NCBI RefSeq assembly: GCF_001039355.2
Contig: NW_019775469.1
Location: 277,309-341,308, forward strand
Length of the DNA: 64,000 nt
From: Lingula anatina
Taxonomy: Eukaryota > Brachiopoda > Lingulata > Lingulida > Lingulidae
Direction: 5' to 3'
The position numbers were made by a program, and so were the translations under genes. Every line of letters begins with the position of its first letter. Positions within the stretch are counted from its first letter, which is position 1. Positions 25,215-37,755 of this stretch are shown here, piece by piece. Under the pieces are notes generated by a model. The model was not told the origin of the DNA, did not search any database, and saw only the letters and a list, made by a program, of their open reading frames with translations.

Positions 25215-25215
<1 letters not shown>

Positions 25216-25265
<50 letters not shown>
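25216..25265. repeat. (AT)n microsatellite
   Basis: Uninterrupted TA dinucleotide run in the 3' flank of gene A. Confidence 0.95.
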
Positions 25266-25267
<2 letters not shown>

Positions 25268-25658
25268 CTGGGGATAGGTTGCTACGCGTTTATGATTTTA
25301 ACGGGATGATTTACACTTAATTTGTTTGATTTGGCCTTTAGATATGGAAGGAAGGAAATACATGATTATTTATTTCACTGGCAAGATTTTTGTGAAGTAT
25401 TCTACCCCTGAGTATCTGGCTTATAAGGAACTCGTATAATTTTAATGATTAAAGCATATTATGAAACGGAAGTGGCACATCGGACGTTCAACAATCGTTT
25501 GCAAATGGAAAATGATTTCATTTGTGTCCATATGCGTTATTCAACTTCCAGCTCCATCGTAGCGATATCACTGTAAATTAATACCTGGGACTCGTTGCCA
25601 ATTTTTTAAATTATATTAAAAGACGTGAAAGATCGTGGAGATGAATGTTATGATGAAA

Positions 25659-25664
25659 AATAAA
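25659..25664 (+). terminator. Probable poly(A) signal of gene A
   Basis: AATAAA followed by a GT-rich segment (ATTGTGTTTGTTGAGC). The same hexamer and downstream element are kept 3' of gene B at 32433, which supports use as a 3' end. Confidence 0.6.
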
Positions 25665-26785
25665 GTAATTGTGTTTGTTGAGCAAAGCACACGCGTATTT
25701 GTATTGTTTGGCTACAACCTGAAGAACGACAAGGCACGCAGGAGGCGAACTTATATTTGTTAATACGTATCGGCCCTAATCCAACTAAAACATTTCACTA
25801 AATCTTACCACTTGATACTGCCATGTTTCGTTTCTGGCATGCAAAATGCAAAAGCTTTCGCAACTTGTATGTGTCGGACGGTACCAACATGACAATTGAA
25901 AGAGAACTGGGCCCTGTAGCTCGAAAGCATCGCGTATTGCGAAAAGCGATTTCACATAGAGGCTACAGTGTATTATTATTACTCGAGTATGGGCGAGTTA
26001 TGGAATCGAGACGCATAAATGTCAGTTCATCATTCAGTAACACGTGTGCATTCCCCTGGCTGCAATGCGGGCTAGTTCCCTCATGGACCATGCGAGACCT
26101 CTCATGCGGACCGGGGGCATCCTTCTCCATTCTTCCACCAGTGCGACTCTTTAGTCTATTGATTTCTGCAAGACTTTTGTCCCAATTTGTGTTTGGACAA
26201 AATGTCTGAAAATTTAACAGAAGCCATAGCCAGAAATAATTCAAGCGTATCAGTACTCTTCTGAAGGACTAAAGTGTTGTCACTGAAAGAAGTGACTAGC
26301 CTTACATGTGCCTTTAAATCATTGTGGTCCAAAGAAAGATGTTTCTTTTTCTGGCCAGTATATAATATTTTATTATAAATGACTGCATGTCAGAGGTTAT
26401 AGAAAATGCATCTGTATTATGAAAGAAAAAAATGGAACAGTGTCAAAATACATGAATGTGGGAAATGCTTTTACTAATTTTTGCTGAAAACCGGCTTATC
26501 TTTTTTATTAATTTATTTATTTGACCGAGCTGATATCCACAGTTGCCATTGTGCCAAGACCTTAACATGTCAGAGTAAAAAATATGCAGTAGTAAAATGA
26601 AATCACACTGAATTATAATTTGCAATTCATGTTGGTTATCTCTTATCACTTATTGCACCCTGAGTCACTAGTATGTTTTAACTTTAAATTAAAATTTGAT
26701 AATTTGGTAATTTGATTTTTAAGAACTTCAAACCAATCATGTAGACAGAAGATAGTGTCATATCAACCAAACACTGATGAGGTAT

Positions 26786-26893
26786 AAGTTATCAGTTCGC
26801 ATTTTTTTGACGCCTATCCACTCGGGCATTGCGATTATGCTCCTCGTGGATACTCCAAAATTTGGAGAGTACGAGTTTTGCGTTTATTTATAG
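26786..26893 (+). promoter_or_regulatory. Conserved proximal promoter of EGF-VWC gene B
   Basis: Closely matches the region upstream of gene A, including CTATCCACTCGGGCATT, GTGGATACTCCAAAATTT and the TATA-like GTTTATTTATAG ending about 82 bases before the ATG. Confidence 0.55.
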
Positions 26894-26975
26894 CGTGTCT
26901 CTGGACATCAGCGGCTCATAGACACCGCAGTTGAATGACCGTCTCATCGTTCTGGTAACGTCAATTTGCCATAAA

Positions 26976-29900
26976 ATGACTCGTGTCCTGATTTTCGTGT
27001 CGGTTATTTTCCTGGCGTTGTCGGTGTCTCTCTGTCAAGGTAAAAAATGTGACCCTCGGAGGCCAAGATGCAAGACAAATGGTAAATTCCTTCAGATAAT
27101 ATTTTTTAATTTTTTATCTATTTGTTAACGGTAGGTTAATTATTTATCTAAATATATTTATTTGTATGTTTGTCTGTTTGTTTGAGTGCTAAAGATCTCG
27201 TTGTCGATCGAAATTTCAATCGCTTTAAATATTTAGGAAATCTGATTTCAGAAATCTGCGTGAACAGACAGTGTGTGTGTGAGCCAGGATATGTAGGGAG
27301 AAACTGCGAACTTTCAGTCGTTGGTGAGTTTCACGTGAATTAGTGTACTGATCACTTCCTCGCTGTGTTTTTAAAAGACTGTGACATGTTTATCAAATGA
27401 AGGGAGAAATGTGTCTGTTACAGTTCAGTAATATGGATGCCACATTGGTAATGGTGATTTCTTTTAGAATCGACTGCATGGTCTTGACGGTTTTGCAACG
27501 TATCGTTTTCTACTTAGGAATTGGGGGGGGGGGGAAGATACAGTGTATAAAGAGTATAGGGTGACCTGAAGTGACATTTAAGGTGCGTGACCTTGGTATC
27601 GCAGTTTCTTATTTTTCTTATTTCCATAATTTTTTCATAATTTTTTCTCTTTTTAATTTTAGAAACCCTGAAGAATATTTTGCTTCCCTCCAGCTACCAT
27701 GCGCCTGCTAAAGGGCCTCAAAATTATAATTGTGCTAGCCTGTTAAAATCCAGCAAAAATTCCAAAAAGGGACCAAAGGCATCCAAAAAAGGATCAAAAA
27801 AATCTAAAAAGCACAGAAGCCGTAGAAGTAAAAGTCGCAGTAAATCGACAAAAAGTAGCAGCACGATCAACATGTTTTCTAACATCTTCCCTGAAATCCG
27901 GGAACTTTGCGGGTGTCCACGTGGCTTCAAAGGGTTCCCGGCTTGCAAGAGAGATGTCAACGAGTGCGTCGATTTCCAGACCGTAGGACTTAATCCATGT
28001 AACACAAACGGTGAGTCATTTTACTTTATAAACCTCCATCGTTACCGACAACACGTACTTGTTCGTTTTGGACTATCGATCTAACGATGGAGGTTTTGAG
28101 TTTTAACAGTCGGTAACATTCTTGCAGAAGCTGTAGTTTTTCAAATTCCTTTTTTCTCGAACATTTTCATCGTTTAAAATTGTTTACCGAGACTAAATTA
28201 TATACATGTACGTGAGACACTGTAATAGATATTTGTTCACATATGTAAAGTTTAAAGTTGATACAACAAACTTTTTCAGAGCAATGCATCAACACATACG
28301 GGACCTACAAATGCGCTTGTCAACCAGGCTATACAGGCGTGAACTGTAACCAGCTGGTGAATTTTTGTGAGTCGACGCCATGCCAAAATCAAGGAACATG
28401 TCTTCAAAGTCTGAACGGGTACAGTTGTAATTGCATGCCCGATTTCAGTGGTCGCCATTGTGAGATCGACAACAACATGTGTAGATCGTCCCCATGTCAG
28501 AATCAAGCCACTTGTCAAAACATGCCAAACGGCTATGATTGTAAGTGCTTGGACGGTTTTAGTGGTCGCCATTGTGAAACCGATAACAATAAATGCAGGT
28601 CGTCGCCGTGCAAAAATGGAGCCACTTGTCAAAACCAACCCAATGCATACAGTTGCGTGTGTCCACCAGATTTCTCTGGTGCTCTTTGTGAAATCGACAA
28701 CAACAAATGCAGGTCATCGCCATGCCACAATCAAGGGAAATGTATAAATAAACCAGATAGCTACAGCTGTACGTGTTCTAAAGATTTTACGGGGAATTTG
28801 TGCAAAACAGATATCAATATGTGCAGGTCGTCCCCATGCTTAAATCAGGGAACGTGTCAAAACCAGCCAAATGATTACAAATGTGTGTGTTCGCCCGGCT
28901 TCAGCGGAAGAAATTGTGAGATTGACAACAATATGTGCAGATCGTCCCCATGCCAAAACAAAGGGACGTGTCACAATCAGCCAAACGGATACGACTGTGA
29001 TTGTCCCAAGGAATTCAGTGGTAGACATTGTGAAATCGACAACAACCAATGCAGATCTTCCCCATGTTTGCATAATGGGTTATGTATGCCATCTCCTAAT
29101 AATTACAGTTGCGTCTGCCTGTCCGGCTACAGCGGTCGAAATTGTGAAGTAGACATCGACCAGTGCAGGTCTGCTCCATGTTTGCATAATGGGTTATGCA
29201 TGTCGTCTCCGAATAATTACAGTTGCGTCTGTCTAGCAGGTTACAGTGGCCGAAATTGTGAAGTAGACATCGACCAGTGCAGGTCTGCTCCATGTTTGCA
29301 TAATGGGTTATGCATGTCGTCTCCGAATAATTACAGTTGCGTCTGCCTGTCCGGTTACAGTGGTCCAAATTGTCAAGTTGACATTGACCAGTGCAGGTCT
29401 GCTCCATGTTTGTATAATGGGTTATGCATGTCTTCTCCGAATAATTACAGTTGCGTCTGTCTAGCAGGTTACAGCGGTCGAAATTGTGAAGTAGACATCG
29501 ACCAGTGCAGGTCTGCTCCATGTTTGCATAATGGGTTATGCATGTCGTCTCCGAATAATTACAGTTGCGTCTGTCTAGCAGGTTACAGTGGCCGAAATTG
29601 TGAAGTAGACATCGACCAGTGCAGGTCTTCTCCATGTTTGAACGGGGGAACATGTTCCAGTGCTCCCAATGCCTACACTTGTTCTTGCGCTGCTGGATGG
29701 AAAGGGCCCAATTGTCAGCACGAGGCGTGCACCAAAAACACGTGCAAGCATGCGTCGACGTGCAGGGATACATCAACCGGGGTAACCTGCACGTGTAGCC
29801 CAGGTTGGAAAGGCCAGTACTGCGACGTTAATATAAATGAGTGCAGTTCTTCGCCTTGCTTGAATGGTGGGTTGTGTTTTGATCAGGTAAGTGAAAGGGT

Positions 29901-30472
29901 CGGGCATTTTGAAAGGCGTACGATGTAAATGCATCATTTAGCAAAACCGGTCGGTCCTCGTTGCCGAACGAGTTAAGTAAACCGTCTTATATTAGTTTCA
30001 ATTTATCATTTATGCTAAAATTTAGTAGTTCGTTCTATTATATAATTACTTAGTGAGACTTCAATAGTTTACAGTGTCGATAGATAATTTGAGATATTAA
30101 GAAAGTTATTGTAAAAGATATTGCATATATTTTTAAAATACTGGTGAAAAATGAAGGATTTTCTTATTTGAGTTAATTTAACTTTTGATTAATAATTCAC
30201 TCGATCATTTTCACAGGCAAATGATTTTTTCTGTTTGTGTGGCCAAAGTTTCACGGGGAAGAAGTGCGAATCACAGATAACAACGACAACAGTTCCAACC
30301 ACCACCACCACCACTGCACTACCAGACCCGTGCACCCCAAACCCTTGTCCATTACTAAAGGGATCACCGATCACTTGTCAGATAAAGCCTGGTGGCAAAC
30401 ACGAGTGTGTTAAACCACAAGGTAAGATTAATGTTCAGTTATAGCCCACCTTCGATAATTGCCGATGAGTGA

Positions 30473-30550
<78 letters not shown>

Positions 30551-31312
30551 AACATTTAGAATTGCCTTAGTCAGCTAGTTTTGTTCGGTTGCAAAAGTGG
30601 GGCAGATGGCATGTAGAAAAGGGTACTTAAAACAATTTTGTACAATATTTTGTATTTTAGATTACTGTTTGGAGAACAACACTCTTTCAAAGCAAGGAGA
30701 AAGATGGGATGAGGGCTGTGAGAGAAAATGTTTGTGCGCGAAGGCGATAGTCAACTTTATACATTGCGAGCCAATGTGAGTAGATGCCCTTGTATCTAAA
30801 ATGAAGCTTTTTAAAACATTTCACTTCTGAGTGAACGCTTGAAAACCTAGTTACACCAGTGTTGGAAAAGTGAGAAATACAAATGTGAATATCCGTGCCT
30901 GGCTAGCGTTTATTAAACGAAACGTTAGTAGCAACGCATACATATTCATGATTGTTTTCTCCCTTCCTTAAATTTGCTGAGCCTGTGAAATTTGAAAATA
31001 AATTCAACAGACACCTTAAAATAGGCCTATACATGAGGCTCCAGGGGCATTTAAATTTCATTTATTAGAAATTGCTCCAAAGATAACTTAATAACCCGTA
31101 TATTTACCAAGATGAAATTCCCAAACGACTCAAAAATGTACGTATCTTTATCTTGTAACAGGTGCTTTGACTGGCTGAAAGTTGGTATCCCCAATGGCTG
31201 TCGTCTGGTCCCGCCCATGCCCGGGAAATGCTGTTCTGAATTGAATTGCTCGGGTTTCACTCCTCCGCCATATCTGTACGACAAAGCCCGTGGTGGTATC
31301 TACAATGACTAA
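26976..31312 (+). CDS. Secreted EGF-repeat/VWC protein B with Ser/Lys-rich linker (867 aa, seven exons)
   Basis: Exons: 26976-27081, 27252-27323, 27663-28010, 28280-29886, 30217-30421, 30661-30775, 31162-31312. Exons 1, 2 and 6 have exactly the lengths seen in gene A, and all phases agree. Order is signal peptide (MTRVLIFVSVIFLALSVS), short EGF-like module, Ser/Lys-rich linker (about 88-125, ending RSRRSKSRSKSTK), half-EGF (CGCPRGFKGFPAC), about 15 EGF domains, Thr-rich stalk, DPCTPNPCPLL module and VWC-like end. Four consecutive EGFs (about 29161-29600) are almost identical (VDIDQCRSAPCLxNGLCMSS), showing recent expansion. The C-terminus is 13 residues longer than in A or C: where they stop after FTPPP, B reads on through YLYDKARGGIYND. 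Likely extracellular matrix or secreted structural protein, inferred from architecture only. It is the downstream tandem copy of A. Confidence 0.92.
28280..29886 (+). repeat. Intra-exonic EGF tandem array of gene B
   Basis: The 1607-bp exon carries about 13 full 114-bp EGF units plus partial ends. The block 29046-29640 consists of near-identical units differing mainly in LSG versus LAG and GRNCE versus GPNCQ, a pattern expected from unequal exchange or gene conversion. Confidence 0.9.
30474..30547. repeat. (CT)n(AT)n microsatellite in gene B intron 5
   Basis: CT run passing directly into an AT run, within the intron between the Thr-stalk exon and the first VWC exon. Confidence 0.95.
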
Positions 31313-32432
31313 GTTAGGTAGTCCGAATAATGATAGGGCCCTTTTCTTTAGGAACCAATTCATAATATATTTTGCTTGGGCCAAAAAGCATTGTTTTTGT
31401 CTGTTACATGTAATTTTTTTATATTATCTTGCATCACAACGTTGACCATTGGTAAAGACTTTACGTCATAGACGAAATAAGGTCTATTTTCAAATTTAAA
31501 CTAGCATTGTTAGAAATCAGTGGTACATGTAGCCGAAGCTCAAGCATTTTGCACTTACCTACGATAACATTTATATTGGATTTGTGTACTAATTCTTAAT
31601 TCTAACTGTAGTGTAGATTTGGCTTGTTGATGGTTGTCAAAGTTGATGCTATAACTTTCAAGATCAAAACAAAACTGGTGGAACGTCGAAACGCCATGAA
31701 ATTGTATTTGAGAAGCTGCTAGATGATTTGACGGCTTCTTAGCTTGCTATGCAAATGTTATGAAATTATACACGCAGATTATAGTCGAATCATAACTGAA
31801 ACTGCGCAATAGTCAGATGAACTTGCGAATTTCTGACCCGAAATTGTCAGCGTGGACAGTGTGTCTTACAGGCCTACTTAACACTAACACTGCATTGTTA
31901 TAAGTACAGAAGCACTTATCGCCGCTTTACTTCTTTCTGGACCATTGACAAAGAGTGTTTGTGCTGAGCAAAAAATGTACTTCCGTTTTTTTTTCGAGAT
32001 CATAAAATTTAAGTGACATGTGTGTCTATATATTTCAAGTAGATAGTATGCTATTTGGTCATGGTTATAGCGAAATGCTGTATTCTAATTTTTTATGATT
32101 CCGCCTTGAAATCTTAATGGAAGGTACAGACGGTCCAAAGATATTGTACATATGGTTAGTTGCCTTTTCTCGCAGGATTTTCGTAAAATAATGAGTAAAT
32201 TGAACCTCGTATATTCATAATTATTACCATTGGGCAATGCAATATACTACACTTTATCATGAAACTGAATTAGCTTTTTTTAGGACGCGCAGCAATCTTT
32301 TGCAAATACAAATGTGTCCATATGTATGATTAAACTTCGATTGCAGTGATATCACTGTCAGTTTTGTTTACTAACTAAGATGTGCTATTTTATTAAGATA
32401 AGAAAGACCGTGGAATTACATGATATAATGAA

Positions 32433-32438
32433 AATAAA
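32433..32438 (+). terminator. Probable poly(A) signal of gene B
   Basis: AATAAA followed by CATTGTGTTTGTTGAGC, matching the signal after gene A. Confidence 0.6.
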
Positions 32439-33001
32439 GTCATTGTGTTTGTTGAGCATAGTGCACCTGTATTTGTATGGTTAAGCTGCCACCTTGTCAG
32501 ACCTTTTTAGACAGCAACACACAGAGGAGGCGAACCGAACCTCAAGGTTGATATTTATTCATTTGAACTTATTGGCCATAGTTCGCAGACTTCTAACTAA
32601 ATACGTCTTCTTGATACTGTTTTACCTTGTTCCTGGCACTTAAAACTCGACAGCTTTCCCAAATTTCATGTCAGCCAGTACAGAAAACACAAAAATGCCA
32701 TGCTGAAAAATGTTGAAAAATGCCATGCTGAAACCTGCACTTCTTACTTCTTTCGCCCATGATGTCCTGCTTCAAGGCTGTGGCAGCCATCATTAAGGTG
32801 ACAATAAGGAAAGGGCGTCGCTCCGATGTAATATGACATCAACATAAAAATAATGATAAACGGTTTCGCTGTTCCCCTATTTTTACAAAACGGGTAACAA
32901 CATGCCAAGTGAGAAAATATGTGGATAGGGAAGGCATTGAAGGCTACTGAAATGACCGCATGCCGCTGCAGTGGCCAGGATGTACTTCGGTGGACAAAAC
33001 A

Positions 33002-33201
33002 GGCCTCTGTTTCAAAAAAAAAAAAAAAAAAAAAAAATGAAGTCAGGTTCCCTGGCTAAGAACTTAATTACCAACGTTACATGGTCACATGCGCCCATTT
33101 TACCCTATCAGAAACATTGTTACGTACAGCACTCTCATGGAAATTCTAGTCAACTAAGTCAGGGAAATAAATGACTTAAGATTTTTTGTGAAACTGGGGC
33201 C
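33002..33201. mobile_element. MITE with GGCC..GTTTC ends, copy 1
   Basis: Left end GGCCTCTGTTTCAAAAA and the reversed right end GGCCCCAGTTTCACAAAAA form inverted repeats that continue, with gaps, to AAGTCA. The interior (TGGCTAAGAACTTAATTACC and GTTACATGGTCACATG) recurs in a second copy at 57906-58248. Confidence 0.7.
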
Positions 33202-33302
33202 AGAGCAATATTGAAATGTTGAAAATTTATTTACTTATCCTTGCTGTGTATTTCTGACTTCATTTTTGTACTAAGCTGATATACATATCGTGTCAAAACT
33301 TT

Positions 33303-35987
33303 TGTGTGAGATGAAAAGCTATGAAGCTGTAAAATGAAATCAATCTGAATTATAGGCCTAATTGGCAATTAATATTAATTATATGATAATAAACTCATTC
33401 CTAATTGCTTTAGTTACCAAAGTGTTCTGGACCTAATTTATTTGTTTAAGAACTACATATTGATCATTTCAACATACAATTATATCGAAAATTCACGTAA
33501 AGGATGAATACCTAAGAGTTTTATTTGGTTTTATTTAGTTTTATTTTATAGCATCGGTAATTTGCATGCATCATTAAGGGCCTTGAACCATGATAAAAAA
33601 TTTATGAAAGTTTAGAAATGATAGGAATAACTGCTTAACGTTTCTCTTAACCCCAAATATTTAAAAAAAAACGATAATCTGCATTTGGTATGTATTTCTG
33701 ATATATATTTTGGGTCTTTTTCCAAAATGCCGCTGTACGCGTGTTCGGAAAATGTAAAAAAAAAAAAAAAAAAAAAAAATCAGCCAACATAATCATATCT
33801 GTATGACAGTCACTAGAATCTCAATTTAAATTGTTTTCATACTACTAAAGTTTAGAATTACGTCTATTACAAAAGTGATTTCATATTGAGAATGCCACCG
33901 ATAGGTGAAATGAAAACATACCCCTCGTCATCGAAAGCAATTTATCTCTCAGGCCTTAATATCATTTCACTTGCACTTAAAATTAAACTGATCAATTGAA
34001 CTCCTACCAACCCAAACATGTCTGTCAAAATTATTTACTTTTCAAACAAATACCGGTACTTCTCTGTAGATATGGTCGTGATAACCGATTTGTCAGGACA
34101 TTTAATTTAATTTTAGCCACACTCACATCTATAAATGATAATTTCTGATATAAAGCACCACCAGTTTACATTAAAATTACAGTTGCTTCTGGGATTACAT
34201 TTTTTATGTTTATACGCCCAACGTAGATGAAACAGAAAGGTCCCTTTTTCAGAATAAAAAATGCACAGAATTCTCATTTTGGGTACATCCATACTATGAG
34301 GGTCTCGTCTGGGTATCCCAAAGCTACTTTTTAAAACTTTAAAGAACATAAAATATAAGTCCTGCTTTATATCCAGGTTTCGGGCAACGAGGGCAGATGA
34401 CAGTGCCCAATCACGTTATATGCATGTGTATCCTTAACCCCGTCCTTAGCGTTGAAGTGATCTGCCACCTAGAGCAGCGTGAAAGTGTCACATGCCAAAT
34501 CGTATGGGCGTTGAGCCCGCGCTCGTTCGATCCTGTCCTTCTCGTCGGTCACTTATTGACTGAACATTGCTTCTGATAGGGCTCTAAAGGCAAAGCGAAA
34601 ATGGCGCGCATCCTGTATTTTTGTTTCGGTATTTTTACTAGCATTTTCTCTCTCTGAGGCACAAAAGTGTACTCCTCGACAACCAGACCAATGCGGCGTA
34701 AACGGTGAGTCGTAGAAATGTCTTTCTATATAATGTATATTCTTGCAGATGTGGACGTTATTTACAAGGGCGTTATTCACAACTAACTTTTGGTACTTGG
34801 GACCTTGGTATATTATGTAAAGACAAAAATTGACCATAAGGGCGTAATGTTTGCCCTGTAAATGGAATGCAGGGGAAAATATACTAAATAACCGGTACGT
34901 ATCGATTTAGTCAAATAAATAATATTTAACCTTATTGCGCTATTTTCACCAATATATTTAAATTTTCAGGAATTTGTCAATCAAAGGTATGCGTGTGTAA
35001 AACGGGATACGCGGGATATAATTGTGACCAGACTGTTCTGGGTAAGTCACCCATTTTAAAATTTACTTTCTGTTCATGATTCGGTCATACAAAATAACAT
35101 TTTAGCAAATGTCATTGAAAACTTAGACAAGAAAAATCACAACATTCAGAATCGGATCCTTGGTTTGCCTGAGTACTTATTCTGAACGTCTATAATATGG
35201 ACATATTATTTCAATGATTCCACTTTATTCGGGAACATTAGCTGTATGTGCAGAAGTATTACTGTGCTCTCCTTAGTGGGAATTTTCTTCTTATTTTTAG
35301 AGGCAGTAAAGAATATACTCTTTCCGGTCCCAAGCTCTGCGCCAAATACGTTACAGCCTGCGAAACCTCCAACAAAGAAATCCAAGCAGTCCATCAGCAC
35401 AGCAGGCACTCAACAAATCGTCTACAACTGCGCGGGGCTGTTTGGCACACACACTACTGGAACTAAAAAACCTGCCCCCAAACCATCCAAGAAAACAACT
35501 CCCAAGACACAAGAGTATGCCAATTCCACGAAACCAACTCCCAAGACACAAGAGTATGCCAATCCCACAAAACCAACTCCCAAGACACAAGAGTATGCCA
35601 ATTCCACGAAACCAACTCCCAAGACACAAGAGTATGCCAAACCCACAAAACCAACTCACAAGACACAGGAGTATGCCAAACCCACAAAACCAACTCCCAA
35701 GACACAAGAGTATGCCAATCCCACGAAACCAACTCCCAAGGCACAAGTGTATACCAAACCCAAGAAACTAACTCCCAAATCACTTGCCAAAATGAGTGCA
35801 TTGCTTGCTCCTCAGATAGATAGTGTATTTCCCGAATTCCATCAACTATGTAATTGCCCGGTTGGATACAAGGGTTATCCCAGTTGCACAACTGACATCG
35901 ATGAATGCAATGAATTTAAAGCCCTCGGAGTGACACTTTGCAAAGAAAAAGGTGAGTTTTTATTGCGCCTTTTAAAATATTCAGTAC

Positions 35988-36030
<43 letters not shown>

Positions 36031-37755
36031 CGCACTAAAATGGATGTTAAAAAGTCAAGCTAAAGAACACAAATGAAGTCAAATGATATATTTCAGGATT
36101 CTGTTATTTCCAGATTGAAAAACTTCTGTTAATTGCCTTATGTCAGTATCACAATGGCTAGCTACATGTATTTAAACACGTTTATTTTCATTGATAAGTT
36201 TTTTGATCATTTACTGACTTTTCACATGCGGATATTTATAATTATTGATTACCATTAAAGGCCTTTCCGTGAGATGTGTCATCTCTTTCGTTGGATTTTA
36301 TCACTATATTTGTTTTTAAATTCAAATTGATTATTTATCAGCTTTAAACTGGGGTTTAGTTGACGCAGGGAATTACATCGTCTACGATATAATTCCTTGG
36401 TTTACGCATAGTATTATCTGCTTTAACTTCAAGTGCCTATGACTTACAGTAGTGTACAATTACAATAATATAATGAAGCTTATTAGATGGTCCAATGGGG
36501 GAGGATCACAGTTTACGGAAAATAAAATCATCAGTTCACAAAAAATAAATAAATAAATAAATAAATAAATAAATATCTCACTGTTAATGCCAACCGAATC
36601 TTCTAAATCACGAATCACCGGGCATAATGACTTTGTTTCACGAAGGACGGAGAATAAAAAGCCGCATTCACGAATGGGGTGGTTGCGGAGAAATAAAAAG
36701 TGGCTTTCAAGGGTAACAGAAATACCCAATGGTACCCTCTTATAATACTATTAAACTAGTGGTGGACATACCACCAACAGAAGCAAGTACATTTTACCAG
36801 TCGGATAATGAATTGTTAAATATTTTTCATTTTTCTGATTACTGTGACATGTTTACAGTCTCTACTTTCATTTGTGTTGAAAACTAATGAGTAGCACTGC
36901 TATGTGTTTATGTGAAACGGTTTCAGAACAGAGAACCACTGTCTCCTTATTTTACAAGATGGGAAAGCTCCTATATTTAAATCTTTGTCATAGAAAATGA
37001 TTAACAGACGACTTTAGATTAACTCTAAATTCCTTCATCATCTTCAGAAAGGTGTATAAACACTATCGGCAGTTATAGATGTGTATGTAGGGAGGGATAT
37101 CAAGGAATCAACTGCGACCAAACAGTTAAGTTATGCCGGAATCATCCGTGCCAACGGGGTAGGTAGCACCATTGCTAACAAAAAATATGTGACATTTTTA
37201 CACTTTATATAACCTGCCTTTTTCTTATCTCCCTTCTTGTTACATTTGTGAAATAACCATCTGCTAATATTGTTTTACAGTCATACCTTCTCCCTTCCTT
37301 TCAGAGACCTACAATACATAGTTATATGAAACAAATTCTATGATGTCTTAGTATTTGTTTGTTTGTAAACACAAACGAAAAACATTAAACTTTAATTCAA
37401 ATCCCTATGATTTTTTTCTTTCTTACTTTTTTAACCTCTCATTATCTTTTGTTTTTCTTTTTTAATCAATTAAAGGTACCTGTAAAAACGTGTGGAAACC
37501 CGACCACCCTGACTACAGGTGTATTTGTCCTGCTGGTTTCACCGGGAAAAATTGCGAAACAAATATCGACGAATGTCAGTCTTCGCCGTGTCAGAACAAC
37601 GGAAAATGTTCTGCCGAAATCAACGGCTATAGCTGTAAATGCAGCGCAGGATTCACGGGCAAGGACTGCTCCATCCCACCTACAGCGTGCTATAGCCAAC
37701 CTTGTAAGAATAACGGAAACTGTCAAGAAAGCTTTGGGACTTATACCTGCGTGTG
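33303..37755. repeat. Block duplicated at 37750-40318 (first copy)
   Basis: Segments 33303-34218 and 36148-37752 recur almost base for base at 37750-38670 and 38672-40315. The part 34219-36147, holding exons 1-3 of gene C, is missing from the second copy exactly where a single N stands (38671). Differences are scattered substitutions and small indels, e.g. a 30-40 base insertion near 39215-39250. Either a recent tandem duplication or two haplotypes placed in series. Confidence 0.85.

Larger units (their letters stand above)
24974..26785. other. 3' flank of gene A
   Basis: Contains an AT microsatellite, a probable poly(A) signal and sequence homologous to the 3' flank of B (31313-33430). A stretch near 25895-26235 is richer in G+C than its surroundings and open on both strands, but no domain is recognised. 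Confidence 0.5.
31313..34600. other. 3' flank of gene B and upstream region of gene C
   Basis: The first two kilobases are homologous to the 3' flank of A. It contains a poly(A) signal (32433), a MITE (33002-33201), two poly-A runs (33016-33038 and 33758-33778), and the left part (from about 33303) of a block repeated at 37750-38670. No gene is seen. No TATA box like that of A and B stands before gene C. Confidence 0.55.

Noticed and set aside
25823-26244. Overlapping open frames on both strands in a G+C-richer patch
   Set aside because: Neither product is recognisable. It may be a transposon fragment, but I saw no terminal repeats.
29046-29640. Regular repeats that could be mistaken for a CRISPR array
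   Set aside because: The whole unit, including what would be spacer, is repeated and encodes EGF domains in an intron-containing gene.
34440-34560. tRNA-like B box (GTTCGATCC) upstream of gene C
   Set aside because: No A box at proper spacing and no cloverleaf could be drawn; not a tRNA or convincing SINE.
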